Below the pieces are notes generated by a model, which made no database searches, was not told the origin of the DNA, and was given only the letters and a program-made list of their open reading frames with translations. Positions 36,148-43,893 of a stretch of 64,000 bases of DNA are shown here, in pieces. Both the position numbers and the translations under genes were made by a program. The DNA comes from an uncultured Oscillospiraceae bacterium. GTDB taxonomy: Bacteria; Bacillota; Clostridia; Oscillospirales; Oscillospiraceae. Where the stretch lies: assembly GCA_934573735.1 (NCBI GenBank), contig CAKTMC010000007.1:39379-103378 (forward strand), given 5' to 3'. Within the stretch, counting starts at the first letter, position 1, and every line of letters begins with the position of its first letter.

Positions 36148-37122
36148 ATGTGTACCGCAGCAGCATATTTGACAAAGGATTTTTACTTTGGGCGCAATCT
36201 CGACTATGAGTTTTCCTACGGCGAGAGCATATGCTTCATGCCGAGAAATTACCCCATCAGCCTCAGCGACGGCGGCATACTCGATAAGCACTATGCCATG
36301 CTCGGCATGGCGCACGTCGCGGGCGGCTATCCCCTGTATTATGACGCCTTCAACGAGAAGGGGCTTTGCATCGCGGGGCTGAACTTTGTCGGCAACGCCG
36401 TCTATGCCGAGAGCGTCCCCGGACGTGAGAACGTGGCGCAGTATGAGCTTATCCCGTGGCTGCTCGCCCGGTGCGCGACGCTGGAGGAGGCGCGGGAGCG
36501 CCTCGGGAGCATAAACTTCACCGGTACGCCCTTCTCCCCGGAGCTTCCCGCCGCGCAGCTTCATTGGCTGATAGCGGACAGAAGCGGCTGCGTCGTGCTC
36601 GAGTCCGTGGCGGACGGGCTTCATATTTATGATGATCCCGCCGGAGTGCTGACGAATAATCCCCCCTTCCCGACGCAGCTTTTCGCGCTGAATAACTATG
36701 CGCGCCTCTCCCCGCGTGACCCGGAGAACAGCTTTGCGCCGGATGTGGAGCTGTCGGTGTATAGCCGCGGCATGGGCGGGCTTGGGCTGCCGGGGGATCT
36801 GTCCTCGCAGTCGCGCTTTGTCCGGGCGGCCTTCGTGCGGGCAAATTCGCTCTCGGACGGGACGGAGCAAGGGAGCGTGAGCCAGTTTTTCCATATACTC
36901 GGCGCGGTCGAGCAGCAGCGCGGCTGCTGTGAGCTGCCGGGGAAGAAGTACGAGCTTACGATATATACAAGCTGCTGCAACGCCGATAAGGGCATATATT
37001 ATTACCGTACCTATGACGCGCCGCAGATAAACGCCGTGAGACTCGGCGCGGAGCGGCTTGACTCCGAGGAGCTTGTGAGCTACCCGATGCTGACCGGGCA
37101 GAGCGTAAACTGGCAGAATTAA
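36148..37122 (+). CDS. Bile salt hydrolase (choloylglycine hydrolase, Ntn family)
   Basis: The 324-residue protein begins with MCT, so Cys2 becomes the N-terminal nucleophile once Met is removed. The other catalytic-site residues of the family are visible: R16 and D19 (GRNLD), N79 (AGLNF), N170-N171 (LTNNP) and R223 (QSRFVRAAF). The segment SRGMGGLGLPGDLSS (206-220) is characteristic of true bile salt hydrolases and not penicillin V acylases. It would deconjugate glycine- or taurine-bound bile acids in the gut. There is no signal peptide, so it is cytoplasmic. It follows the nucleoside phosphorylase by 12 nt. Confidence 0.93.
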   Translation: MCTAAAYLTKDFYFGRNLDYEFSYGESICFMPRNYPISLSDGGILDKHYAMLGMAHVAGGYPLYYDAFNEKGLCIAGLNFVGNAVYAESVPGRENVAQYELIPWLLARCATLEEARERLGSINFTGTPFSPELPAAQLHWLIADRSGCVVLESVADGLHIYDDPAGVLTNNPPFPTQLFALNNYARLSPRDPENSFAPDVELSVYSRGMGGLGLPGDLSSQSRFVRAAFVRANSLSDGTEQGSVSQFFHILGAVEQQRGCCELPGKKYELTIYTSCCNADKGIYYYRTYDAPQINAVRLGAERLDSEELVSYPMLTGQSVNWQN

Positions 37123-37160
37123 AGCTTTGCTTTATATTATAGTAAAAAACGGTAAAAATC

Positions 37161-37203
37161 CCCCAAGCCGCGCCGGAGTGATAAGCCCCGGCGCGGCTTG
37201 GGG
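37161..37203. terminator. Terminator-like hairpin after the bile salt hydrolase gene
   Basis: A perfect 16-bp GC-rich stem (CCCCAAGCCGCGCCGG with its complement). The T-run lies on the minus-strand side, but the stem is strong enough to end the plus-strand transcript. Confidence 0.75.
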
Positions 37204-37233
37204 AGGATATGCGGAAAAAAGCAAAAATAATGC

Positions 37234-37262
37234 TTGACATTTGCCGTCGAGTCTGGTAATAT
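37234..37262 (+). promoter_or_regulatory. Promoter of tRNA-Ala
   Basis: TTGACA (37234-37239) and TAATAT (37257-37262) are separated by 17 bp, and the tRNA begins 13 bases downstream. Confidence 0.85.
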
Positions 37263-37275
37263 ACATCTTGCTCAT

Positions 37276-37351
<76 letters not shown>

Positions 37352-37362
37352 AAGGGATGTAA

Positions 37363-37394
37363 AAAGGCTTGTTTTCGTAAGAAAACAAGCCTTT
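37363..37394 (+). terminator. Terminator of the tRNA
   Basis: A perfect 14-bp stem (AAAGGCTTGTTTTC and its complement) with a GTAA loop lies 12 nt after the tRNA. Confidence 0.85.
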
Positions 37395-37463
37395 ACCTTT
37401 TCTATAACTACATATCGGGATGAAGTTGGCACGATCCACCGCCATTCAATCTTCTCCCCTACC

Positions 37464-37503
37464 AGGGCCGTTTTTACGATTCGTGAAAACGGCCCTTTTT
37501 TGT
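37464..37503 (+). terminator. Terminator near the left end of the element
   Basis: The stem AGGGCCGTTTT/AAAACGGCCCT has an inner ACG/CGT pair, followed by a T-run. It would insulate the transfer operon from chromosomal transcription. Confidence 0.85.
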
Positions 37504-37513
37504 TGCCCAAATG

Positions 37514-37530
37514 CGTTTCACGGTGAAACG
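37514..37530. repeat. Element palindrome copy 1 (CGTTTCACGGTGAAACG)
   Basis: A perfect 8-bp inverted repeat around one base, just before the mobC start. It is flanked by AAT and ATT as in the other copies. Confidence 0.85.
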
Positions 37531-37532
37531 GA

Positions 37533-37841
37533 TTGAGAGAACGAAATCACTTTATAGGGCTATGGCTGGATGAAACGGAATACCGGCATTTACAAGAACA
37601 ATGCTCCGTGACTGGACTGAGCATCAGCGTTCTTATCCGAAAGCTGATCGCCGGTGTTCAGCTTCGCCCACGCCCGCCCGGTGAATACACAAAGCTCCTC
37701 CGCGAGCTGTCAGCCATCGGGAACAATATCAATCAGATCGCTTACTGGGCAAACGCCCGCAAAAGCATCCATGAAGCGGAGATTGTTGACGCTGTGCACT
37801 TGGTAAGAAAAGCATGGGAGCTCGTGAAGAATGGCCTATGA
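37533..37841 (+). CDS. MobC-like relaxosome accessory protein
   Basis: A 102-residue protein with a ribbon-helix-helix-like N-terminus and the MobC motif (LIRKLIAGVQLRPRPPGEY, then LLRELSAIGNNINQIAYWAN). MobC helps the relaxase open the origin of transfer. An in-frame stop lies at 37524 and no ATG occurs in the N-terminal part, so a TTG at 37533 directly behind palindrome copy 1 must be the start. Its ribosome-binding site is weak. It overlaps the relaxase gene by 11 bp. Confidence 0.85.
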   Translation: MRERNHFIGLWLDETEYRHLQEQCSVTGLSISVLIRKLIAGVQLRPRPPGEYTKLLRELSAIGNNINQIAYWANARKSIHEAEIVDAVHLVRKAWELVKNGL

Positions 37842-39141
37842 CAAAATCCGTGTGATCCATACCCGGCTGGATAACTCCATCCGTTATGTGATGAACGCGG
37901 AAAAAACCGTGGACGGCTCCACCGGCGCTGTCCTCGTGGACGGGATCAACTGTCAGCCGGAAACAGCCTACCGGGACATGATACAGACCAAGCGCCGCTG
38001 GGACATGGAAAACCGCCCCATACAGGGCTATCATCTGATCCACTCCTTTGCTCCCGGCGAGGTCTCCCCGGAGCAGGCGCAGGCTATCGGGATAGAGCTT
38101 GCCCGCCGCCTCGTCGGAGATCGCTTTGAGGCCGTAGTCTCCACGCATACCGATCATGCCCATGTGCATTGTCATATCGTGTTCAACTCCGTTTCCTGCA
38201 CAGACGGCAAGATGTTCCGGGATAACTTCAAAGCCTATTTCGGAGATATTCGAGGTCACTCCAATGACCTCAGCCGAGAAAACAATTTGTCCGTCATTGA
38301 GCCAAAGGGCACGGCCAAGCACTACGCCGAGTGGAACGCCGAGAAGAACGGCAAGCCCACCGTGCGCGGGCTGATCCGGCAGGACATTGATGTGGCACTG
38401 GATAGTGCTTTTACGCTTCAATCCTTTTATGAAGCTCTGCAGAAGCGGGGTTATACGGTCAAGCGCGGTGCTAACGTGAAGCATACGGCGATCAAGCCGC
38501 CCAGATCGGAACGCTTTGTCCGGCTGGACAGCCTGGGCAACGGCTACATCGAAGCAGACATACGGGAACGGCTGAACAAGAGCCGCACCCAGCCGACAGC
38601 GCCAGAGCCGCAGGCTGCGGCCTCCTTGTATATCCCGAAAGGCCAATATAAGGTCAAGCGCCAATCTCCGGCCTATGGGAAAAAACAAAAGCTGTCCGGC
38701 CTGCGCCGGCTGTACCTGCACTATCTCTATTTGCTTTCACCGCCCCGTCCACGACGACGGCCACCGCCATTCCCCGTGCGCGCCGAGGTCAGAAAGCTCG
38801 ACCAATACAAGCGGCAGTTTGCGCTGCTACAAAAATACCGTATCAACAGCGAGAGTCAGCTATCCATGCTTGAGGACGCCCTGCAAGCGGATATTGACTC
38901 TCTTGTTTTTTCCCGGCGCGAGCTGTACCGCCGCCAACGGCGCGGCGAGGACGTGAGCGCCGAGATCAAAGAAATCTCCCTTGCCCTGCGCCCAGTCCGC
39001 CGGGAGCTGAAATGCTGCCAACAGGTCGCGGACAGAATACCGCAGCTTCAAGAGCATATACGGCTCGATCGGAAGGCTGAGGTACAGGCCGAGAGAGAAA
39101 AATCAAAACCCAAAGAAAGGAGGCATGACCTATGGAAGTAA
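37831..39141 (+). CDS. Relaxase/mobilization nuclease (MOB-P, VirD2-like)
   Basis: The 436-residue protein has the relaxase domain in its first about 230 residues. The three-histidine metal site is HTDHAHVHCHIVFN, and a probable catalytic tyrosine lies in the N-terminal SIRYVMNAEK region. The C-terminal part is basic and helical (RPRRRPPPFPVRAEVRKLDQ), likely for DNA or coupling-protein contact. It nicks oriT and pilots the single strand. It overlaps mobC and pcfB, so the three are coupled. The oriT is expected in the 37395-37532 region but I could not define its nick site. Confidence 0.92.
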   Translation: MAYDKIRVIHTRLDNSIRYVMNAEKTVDGSTGAVLVDGINCQPETAYRDMIQTKRRWDMENRPIQGYHLIHSFAPGEVSPEQAQAIGIELARRLVGDRFEAVVSTHTDHAHVHCHIVFNSVSCTDGKMFRDNFKAYFGDIRGHSNDLSRENNLSVIEPKGTAKHYAEWNAEKNGKPTVRGLIRQDIDVALDSAFTLQSFYEALQKRGYTVKRGANVKHTAIKPPRSERFVRLDSLGNGYIEADIRERLNKSRTQPTAPEPQAAASLYIPKGQYKVKRQSPAYGKKQKLSGLRRLYLHYLYLLSPPRPRRRPPPFPVRAEVRKLDQYKRQFALLQKYRINSESQLSMLEDALQADIDSLVFSRRELYRRQRRGEDVSAEIKEISLALRPVRRELKCCQQVADRIPQLQEHIRLDRKAEVQAEREKSKPKERRHDLWK

Positions 39142-39710
39142 GCGGCGAAGTGGCCGATCTGATGGTCAAGGAAGGACTGGAGGCCGCCAAGATCGCTACC
39201 GAGCTTTCCGCCAAAGGACTCGTCCATGTGGCGGCGCTGCTTGCCGCTATGGTCAAGCAGAATTACAAGGTGGTCGGAAAGGTCGGCATTGAACGGTTGA
39301 TGAAAGACAGCAACGCTGAATCCGTTATCATCCCGATCAAGGCCGCGGACTATGAGAAGTTCCAGAAGATTGCCAAGCAGTTCGGCGTCCTGTACGCAGC
39401 CGCCAAGCACGAGAACAAGGAAACCGGCGTCCTGCACATCATTTCCAACGTGAACTACAGCGCCCAGCTTAACGCCGTTATGGAGGCGATGGGCTACCCG
39501 TTGCCGGAAGTGAAGCAGGAGGAACAGGCAGCAAAAAAAGCGAAAGCCCGCGCTCCACAAGAGAGATCCTCCGAAGAGCGCGGGACTGGCTTGAATCAAC
39601 CGCAGAGGGATGAAAAGCCCTCCACCCGTCAGAAGCTGGCCGAGCTGGACACTGTGGCAAAGCAGAAAAAGAAGCGCACTCCTGACCGCCAGACCGATCG
39701 GGTACGCTAA
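39132..39710 (+). CDS. PcfB-family conjugation protein (DUF3801)
   Basis: A 192-residue protein with the compact N-terminal domain of the PcfB family (GEVADLMVKEGLEAAKIATELSAKG, AESVIIPIKAADYEKFQKIAKQFGVLY) and a disordered Lys/Glu/Arg-rich C-terminal third. In pCF10, PcfB-type proteins dock the relaxosome to the VirD4 coupling protein. That fits its place between the relaxase and VirD4 genes. AAGGAGG is 7 nt before the ATG. Palindrome copy 2 follows the stop at once. Confidence 0.88.
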   Translation: MEVSGEVADLMVKEGLEAAKIATELSAKGLVHVAALLAAMVKQNYKVVGKVGIERLMKDSNAESVIIPIKAADYEKFQKIAKQFGVLYAAAKHENKETGVLHIISNVNYSAQLNAVMEAMGYPLPEVKQEEQAAKKAKARAPQERSSEERGTGLNQPQRDEKPSTRQKLAELDTVAKQKKKRTPDRQTDRVR

Positions 39711-39712
39711 TC

Positions 39713-39729
39713 CGTTTCACCATGAAACG
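39713..39729. repeat. Element palindrome copy 2 (CGTTTCACCATGAAACG)
   Basis: Lies 2 bp after the pcfB stop and just before the ribosome-binding site of virD4. The arms are CGTTTCA/TGAAACG with a CCA centre. Confidence 0.85.
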
Positions 39730-39749
39730 AATTTAGGAGGGATACCTAT

Positions 39750-41474
39750 ATAAGTCAAAAGTCTTTCCGGGACGCCGCCCCACTGTGGGCGGCGTTTTCC
39801 CTGGCCGTGCTGTATTTGGCTGTGCTGGCTGCGGGCGTGTATGAGGACGGCATGAATCTTTTTCAGTTTATGGCTGTCTTTCCCGACGCCATGAACAGGC
39901 CCTTTGCCCTGCGCTGGACGCCGCACACCGTTAAATTCATGCTGGACAGTATGATCCTTTATGCGGGCGGGATCTCCCTTTACTATTCCTCGCGCATGAA
40001 CAGACGCCCCGGTGAAGAACACAGCTCTGCGAAATGGGGCAGCGTCCGGGAGCTGAACAAGAAATACAGCGACAAAGACCCGGCCAGGAACGTGATCCTC
40101 ACCAAGCACCTGTGCATGAGCCTCAATGGACGGCAGCACATGAGAAACCTGCTTCAGATCGTGGTCGGCGGCAGCGGCGCGGGCAAGACTCGCTTTGTCG
40201 TAAAGCCGAATTTGCTCCTTGCCAATGCCAGCTTTATCTGTACCGATCCAAAGGGCGAGCTTGTTCGCACTGTCGCCCCATTCCTTTTACAGCAAGGTTA
40301 TATCGTCAAGGTGTTCGATCTGATCGAGCCGAGCCATTCCGACAGCTATAACCCGTTCCGCTATATCCGCAAGGACTCCGACGTGTTCCGGCTCATCAAC
40401 AATTTCATTCAGAACACCACGCCGAAGAACGCAAGCCAGAATGACCCCTTTTGGGAGAAATCCGAAATTGCCCTCGACTCCGCCCTTATGCTTTACCTTC
40501 TCCATGAGTCGCCGCCCTATGAGCAGACCATGGAAATGATGCTCACTATGATCGAGTACGGCGGGGCGAAAGAGGACGACGACGATTTCCAATCCGCGCT
40601 GGATCTGCTTTTCGAGGCGTTGGAGGAAGAACAGCCGGATCATATCGCCGTGCGGCAGTATCACATTTTCAAGCAGGCGGCGGGCAAGACGGCAAAAAGC
40701 ATCCTTGTGTCTGCCGCTGTCCGGCTGGCCTCCTTCACGCTGCGGGAGATCCAGGACATTACCGACGAGGACAACTTGGAGCTTTCCAAGCTGGGAGAGC
40801 GCAAGCAGGCTATCTTTTGTGTCATCCCGGACAGCAACGACGTGAGCCTCAATTTCCTTGTCGGTATGCTCTATACTCAGGCGTTTCAAGAGCTGTACTA
40901 CCAAGCGGACAAGGTACACATGGGCGGCCTGCCTGTGCCGGTACGCCTCATGTTCGACGAGTTTGCCAACGTCGCTCTCCCGGACGGCTACGCCCGGTTG
41001 CAGGCGACCATGCGCTCCCGTAACATCATGGCTACCATCATCCTGCAAAACATATCCCAGCTCAAAGCCCTGTTCAAAGACGACTGGGAGGGCATCATCG
41101 GCAACGCCGATACCTTTGTCTATCTCGGCGGCAATGAGCAGAGCACTCACAAGTACATTTCCGAACAGCTCGGCAAGGAAACCATTGATACCAAGTCCAG
41201 CAGCCATAGCAAGGGGCGCAACGGATCATTCTCGCAGAGCTTCCAGCAGACAGGCCGCGACCTTATGACCCCCGATGAAGTCCGCCTTTTGGATAATAAA
41301 AATGCTATCGTGTTCATCCGAGGCGAGAGGCCGGTCATTGACGAGAAATACGATCTGATGAAGCATCCCAATGTTCAATACACCGAGGACGGAGGCGCTG
41401 CGCCATACGTCCACAGCCCGCATTGTCTCTATGATATGCGGTATCTACTATCTACAATGGAGGAAACCGAATGA
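39750..41474 (+). CDS. VirD4/TraG-type coupling protein, apparent AUA start
   Basis: This is the T4SS coupling ATPase: two membrane helices in the first about 90 residues, Walker A GGSGAGKT, Walker B RLMFDEFAN, and the C-terminal RDLMTPDEVRLL motif. The first standard start codon is a GTG at 39807, which lies in the middle of membrane helix 1 and has no ribosome-binding site. The frame is open back to 39726, and AGGAGG (39735-39740) is ideally placed for an ATA codon at 39750. That gives an N-terminus beginning (M)SQKSFRDAAP. An ATG to ATA change, or genuine AUA initiation, is inferred. Length about 574 residues. Confidence 0.85.
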   Translation: MSQKSFRDAAPLWAAFSLAVLYLAVLAAGVYEDGMNLFQFMAVFPDAMNRPFALRWTPHTVKFMLDSMILYAGGISLYYSSRMNRRPGEEHSSAKWGSVRELNKKYSDKDPARNVILTKHLCMSLNGRQHMRNLLQIVVGGSGAGKTRFVVKPNLLLANASFICTDPKGELVRTVAPFLLQQGYIVKVFDLIEPSHSDSYNPFRYIRKDSDVFRLINNFIQNTTPKNASQNDPFWEKSEIALDSALMLYLLHESPPYEQTMEMMLTMIEYGGAKEDDDDFQSALDLLFEALEEEQPDHIAVRQYHIFKQAAGKTAKSILVSAAVRLASFTLREIQDITDEDNLELSKLGERKQAIFCVIPDSNDVSLNFLVGMLYTQAFQELYYQADKVHMGGLPVPVRLMFDEFANVALPDGYARLQATMRSRNIMATIILQNISQLKALFKDDWEGIIGNADTFVYLGGNEQSTHKYISEQLGKETIDTKSSSHSKGRNGSFSQSFQQTGRDLMTPDEVRLLDNKNAIVFIRGERPVIDEKYDLMKHPNVQYTEDGGAAPYVHSPHCLYDMRYLLSTMEETE

Positions 41475-41788
41475 AGAAACCCGCTTCCAAACACGCCAAG
41501 ATTTTTATGTCTGTATGGAGCGTCCTCACGCTCTGCGTTGTCTGCTTCAGTACCACCGCCTTTGCCACCGGCGGCGACCCGATTACGGTGGTCAACAACC
41601 TGTCTGATTTCATCTTTTCCGCGATCAAGGCCATCGGCATTATTATCCTCGGCTGGGGCATTGTCCAGGTTGGTATGTCGATCCAGAGCCATGACGCAAG
41701 CCAGCGTTCCCAGGGCTTCCTGTGCCTGTTCGGCGGGCTTGTGATTGTCTTTGCAAAGGAGATCCTTGCCGCCATCGGCGCAGTATAA
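41471..41788 (+). CDS. Maff2-family small membrane protein (VirB2-like)
   Basis: A 105-residue protein with a signal-like first helix (residues 12-32), a likely cleavage region at AFATGG, and two further membrane helices. It matches the Maff2 family found after virD4 in Tn1549-type elements. A pilin-like (VirB2/TrbC) role in the transfer channel is inferred from size, topology and gene order. It overlaps the virD4 stop by 4 bp. Confidence 0.85.
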   Translation: MKKPASKHAKIFMSVWSVLTLCVVCFSTTAFATGGDPITVVNNLSDFIFSAIKAIGIIILGWGIVQVGMSIQSHDASQRSQGFLCLFGGLVIVFAKEILAAIGAV

Positions 41789-41791
41789 AAG

Positions 41792-41834
41792 AAAGTGGGT
41801 AATGCGTTTCACGGTGAAACGCATTACCCACTTT
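41792..41834. terminator. 43-bp perfect palindrome with element palindrome copy 3 at its centre
   Basis: Arms of 21 bp around one base, between the convergent maff2 and PIN genes, with a T-rich flank on the minus side. The 17-bp core (41805-41821) is the element-wide palindrome, here extended by perfectly matching flanks into a terminator. Confidence 0.85.
41805..41821. repeat. Element palindrome copy 3 (CGTTTCACGGTGAAACG)
   Basis: The core of the 43-bp palindrome; identical in sequence to copy 1. Confidence 0.9.
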
Positions 41835-41844
41835 GGCAGATGGA

Positions 41845-42270
41845 TCAATCTTCGTCAGCGTACAGGAGTTCGACGAACTGCGCGGGAGAATAAACCGGCA
41901 TGGGAGCGCCTGCATAATCCTTGAGATTGCGCGTAACGATGCAGTCGATCTCAGCGCGGGCTGCAGCCTCGATCATCACCGCATCCTCATAGTCGGAAAT
42001 GTCGCTTGTCAGCGCCCTCCGGCAGTCGATTCCACAGGTGTCCAGGATCTCAAACAAGTTGAACAGGACGCCGAGAACCTTCTTTGTCTCTTCGGCGCTG
42101 TGCAGCGCCTTATGCATCAGGTAGTAAATATCCGTTATGGAATTGGCGGTGAGGAACCCTACACACCGCCGATTTGCCACGGACAAAAATACAGCCTCGG
42201 CGTCCTTGTTAAACGGTTCTCTGCTTTGCAGCGCGTCAATGATGATACAGGTATCAATCAGAACATTCAT
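41845..42270 (-). CDS. PIN-domain toxin (VapC-like RNase)
   Basis: A 141-residue PIN protein with the acidic active-site residues in place (D6 in LIDTC, the D/E group around SDYEDAVMIEAA at residues 92-102, D109) and a typical TRNLKDYAG end. VapC toxins cleave tRNA or rRNA. It overlaps the antitoxin gene upstream by 4 bp. The pair is encoded against the transfer operon and may stabilise the element after integration. Confidence 0.92.
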   Translation of the reverse strand: MNVLIDTCIIIDALQSREPFNKDAEAVFLSVANRRCVGFLTANSITDIYYLMHKALHSAEETKKVLGVLFNLFEILDTCGIDCRRALTSDISDYEDAVMIEAAARAEIDCIVTRNLKDYAGAPMPVYSPAQFVELLYADED

Positions 42271-42482
42271 ACCGTCTCTAACCGCTCCCTATGTGCCTGC
42301 TCAATGGTCATGTCGCCGGGGATGATGCCGAACAAAGATTTTGCCATGTCAACTCTGTCCTGATAAGGATTCGTGAGTTTGGCAACGACTTTGCCGTTTC
42401 GGGTGATGAATACATCCTCCCGTTCCGCCATTAAGAGATACTTGCTTAGGTTCTGCTTCAACTCTGTTGCGGTAATGGACAT
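42267..42482 (-). CDS. Phd/YefM-like antitoxin
   Basis: A 71-residue protein beginning MSITATELKQNLSKYLLMAE, followed by VFITRNGKVVAKL. This is the N-terminal DNA-binding fold of the Phd/YefM family, with a C-terminal tail that would wrap the toxin. AAGGAGGAG on the minus strand sets the ATG at 42482; the longer open frame upstream crosses the promoter and is not coding. Confidence 0.9.
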   Translation of the reverse strand: MSITATELKQNLSKYLLMAEREDVFITRNGKVVAKLTNPYQDRVDMAKSLFGIIPGDMTIEQAHRERLETV

Positions 42483-42521
42483 ATAGGACTCCTCCTTTTC
42501 GTCAAGATTAGGTTCATCCAT

Positions 42522-42565
42522 ATTATATGCCAATCGTACGATTTTAGCAATAGAATCGTACGATT
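42522..42565 (-). promoter_or_regulatory. Toxin-antitoxin promoter with two operator palindromes
   Basis: On the minus strand, TTGCTA (-35) and TATAAT (-10) are 17 bp apart. Two copies of the 12-bp palindrome AATCGTACGATT (42532-42543 and 42554-42565; 22 bp centre to centre) cover the spacer and the region just upstream of the -35. This is the expected layout for autorepression by the antitoxin complex. Confidence 0.8.
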
Positions 42566-42603
42566 TTTCTCTGGAAACTTTTTGTGAATGTGAGGTGTAA
42601 ACC

Positions 42604-43443
42604 ATAAGTGATAACTGGGTCATAAGAAACCTCGAAAATGCTATTGCCACCTGGAACGATAAACTGGCCGAGTTGTGGACATTGATTACGCAAACCCCAG
42701 AGGCCTTCAAAGGCGGGCAGATCTGGGGTGTGATCCTCAATATCAACTCCGCTCTGGTCGGGATCGGCTATGGTCTGCTGGTGCTGTTCTTTGCTATCGG
42801 TATTTTTTCTTCGGCAGCGTCCTTCCGGGAACTGCAGAGGCCAGAGTTTGCGCTGCGGCATTTCATCCGCTTTGTGCTGGCAAAAGTGGCGGTTGGCCGA
42901 GGCATGGAGCTGATGACCGCGATCTTTTCCATCTGCGGCAGCGTCGTATCCGCATCCATGAACAGCATCGGCGGCGGTGTTACGACCACAGCAGCACTTC
43001 CCGCCGAGATCGTCAGCGCCATTGAGGACGTGGGCTTTCTACAGAGCATCCCGCTATGGCTGGTGTCCTTTCTTGGGAGCCTGCTCATTACCGTTCTGTC
43101 CTTTATTCTGATCCTCACGGTGTACGGACGGTTTTTCAAGCTATATATCTATACGGCGATCTCCCCGTTGCCCTTTGCGTCCTTTGCCGGAGAGAGTACC
43201 GCGGGGATCGGGAAAGCCTTTGTGAAGTCCTACATCGGCGTGTGTCTGGAGGGTGCCGTGATCGTGTTGGCCTGCTTGATCTACTCGGCCTTCTTGTCCA
43301 GCGGGTCCCCTGTTGTAGACAGCAGCCTGCCCGCTGTGACAATGGCCTGGGAATACATCGGAGAGCTTGTTTTCAATATGCTGGTGTTGACCGGGCTTGT
43401 AAAAGGCGCGGATCGAATCGTCCGCGAAATGTTCAGCTTATGA
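42604..43443 (+). CDS. TrbL/VirB6-type conjugation membrane protein, apparent AUA start
   Basis: A polytopic membrane protein of about 279 residues with six or more helices and the motif DKLAELWTLITQTPEAFKGG at the N-terminus. It is the VirB6-like channel component of Tn1549-type systems. A TAA at 42598 blocks extension, and the only standard start (TTG at 42673) would remove conserved sequence and lacks a ribosome-binding site. GAGGTG (42592-42597) lies 6 nt before an ATA at 42604 that yields (M)SDNWVIRNLENA. The gene therefore seems to start at ATA, like virD4. Confidence 0.82.
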   Translation: MSDNWVIRNLENAIATWNDKLAELWTLITQTPEAFKGGQIWGVILNINSALVGIGYGLLVLFFAIGIFSSAASFRELQRPEFALRHFIRFVLAKVAVGRGMELMTAIFSICGSVVSASMNSIGGGVTTTAALPAEIVSAIEDVGFLQSIPLWLVSFLGSLLITVLSFILILTVYGRFFKLYIYTAISPLPFASFAGESTAGIGKAFVKSYIGVCLEGAVIVLACLIYSAFLSSGSPVVDSSLPAVTMAWEYIGELVFNMLVLTGLVKGADRIVREMFSL

Positions 43444-43447
43444 GAAT

Positions 43448-43475
43448 AGCGGTGAGATCGTGTGATCCCACCGCT
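43448..43475 (+). terminator. Terminator-like hairpin after virB6
   Basis: The stem AGCGGTG/CACCGCT with an inner GATC/GATC pair is followed by TTTGTCTT. It separates virB6 from the convergent small gene. Confidence 0.7.
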
Positions 43476-43480
43476 TTGTC

Positions 43481-43801
43481 TTAATCCGTTTCACCGTGAA
43501 ACGCAATCTGTCCGTAGTCCAGCACCGGCGCTGTCGCCAGCACATGATCGAGCCATTCCTTCTCCCGGCGCTTTTTGGCCGCATAGCGCAGCGCCCAGGC
43601 CACGACGAAAACAAGGATGCTCGCCGCGAGAAGAATCCCGGAGAGCGTTTCGTTGGCCGCCGCCCACTTCGGCCAGAACAGGCGCGTTGCCACCAGCCAG
43701 CACCCCAGCGGGAACAGGTAAAGCCTCCACAAGAGTATTACCACAAACGGCAGCGCGATCAGCGCCCCGGCGACGATCAAAAGCTGTTGTATCATGCTCA
43801 T
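43481..43801 (-). CDS. Small membrane protein, C-terminus formed by the element palindrome
   Basis: A 106-residue protein with an N-terminal helix (residues 5-30) and a second helix around residues 52-72, followed by a basic stretch (KKRREKEW). I do not recognise a family. AAAGGAG precedes the ATG. The last residues (AFHGETD and stop) are encoded by palindrome copy 4, so the repeat supplies the end of the reading frame. It is transcribed against the transfer genes between virB6 and prgI. Confidence 0.65.
   Translation of the reverse strand: MSMIQQLLIVAGALIALPFVVILLWRLYLFPLGCWLVATRLFWPKWAAANETLSGILLAASILVFVVAWALRYAAKKRREKEWLDHVLATAPVLDYGQIAFHGETD
43487..43503. repeat. Element palindrome copy 4 (CGTTTCACCGTGAAACG)
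   Basis: A perfect inverted repeat around one base. It is part of the coding end of the minus-strand small membrane protein. Confidence 0.85.
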
Positions 43802-43893
43802 ATTCGCAAACTCCTTTCAAACATTTTTCTGCTAATATTATCCATCAATCGCAAATACCTGTCAAATTTTCGCACGAATTGGAGGTAAAAGCC

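Noticed and set aside
35632..36894. 420-codon minus-strand open frame opposite the phosphorylase and bile salt hydrolase
   Set aside because: It spans two real genes antisense and has no recognisable domain.
43462..43893. N-terminal extension of PrgI (259-residue version)
   Set aside because: The extension crosses palindrome copy 4 and the antisense of a small gene. Homologues start at the KEVKIPKEIR segment.
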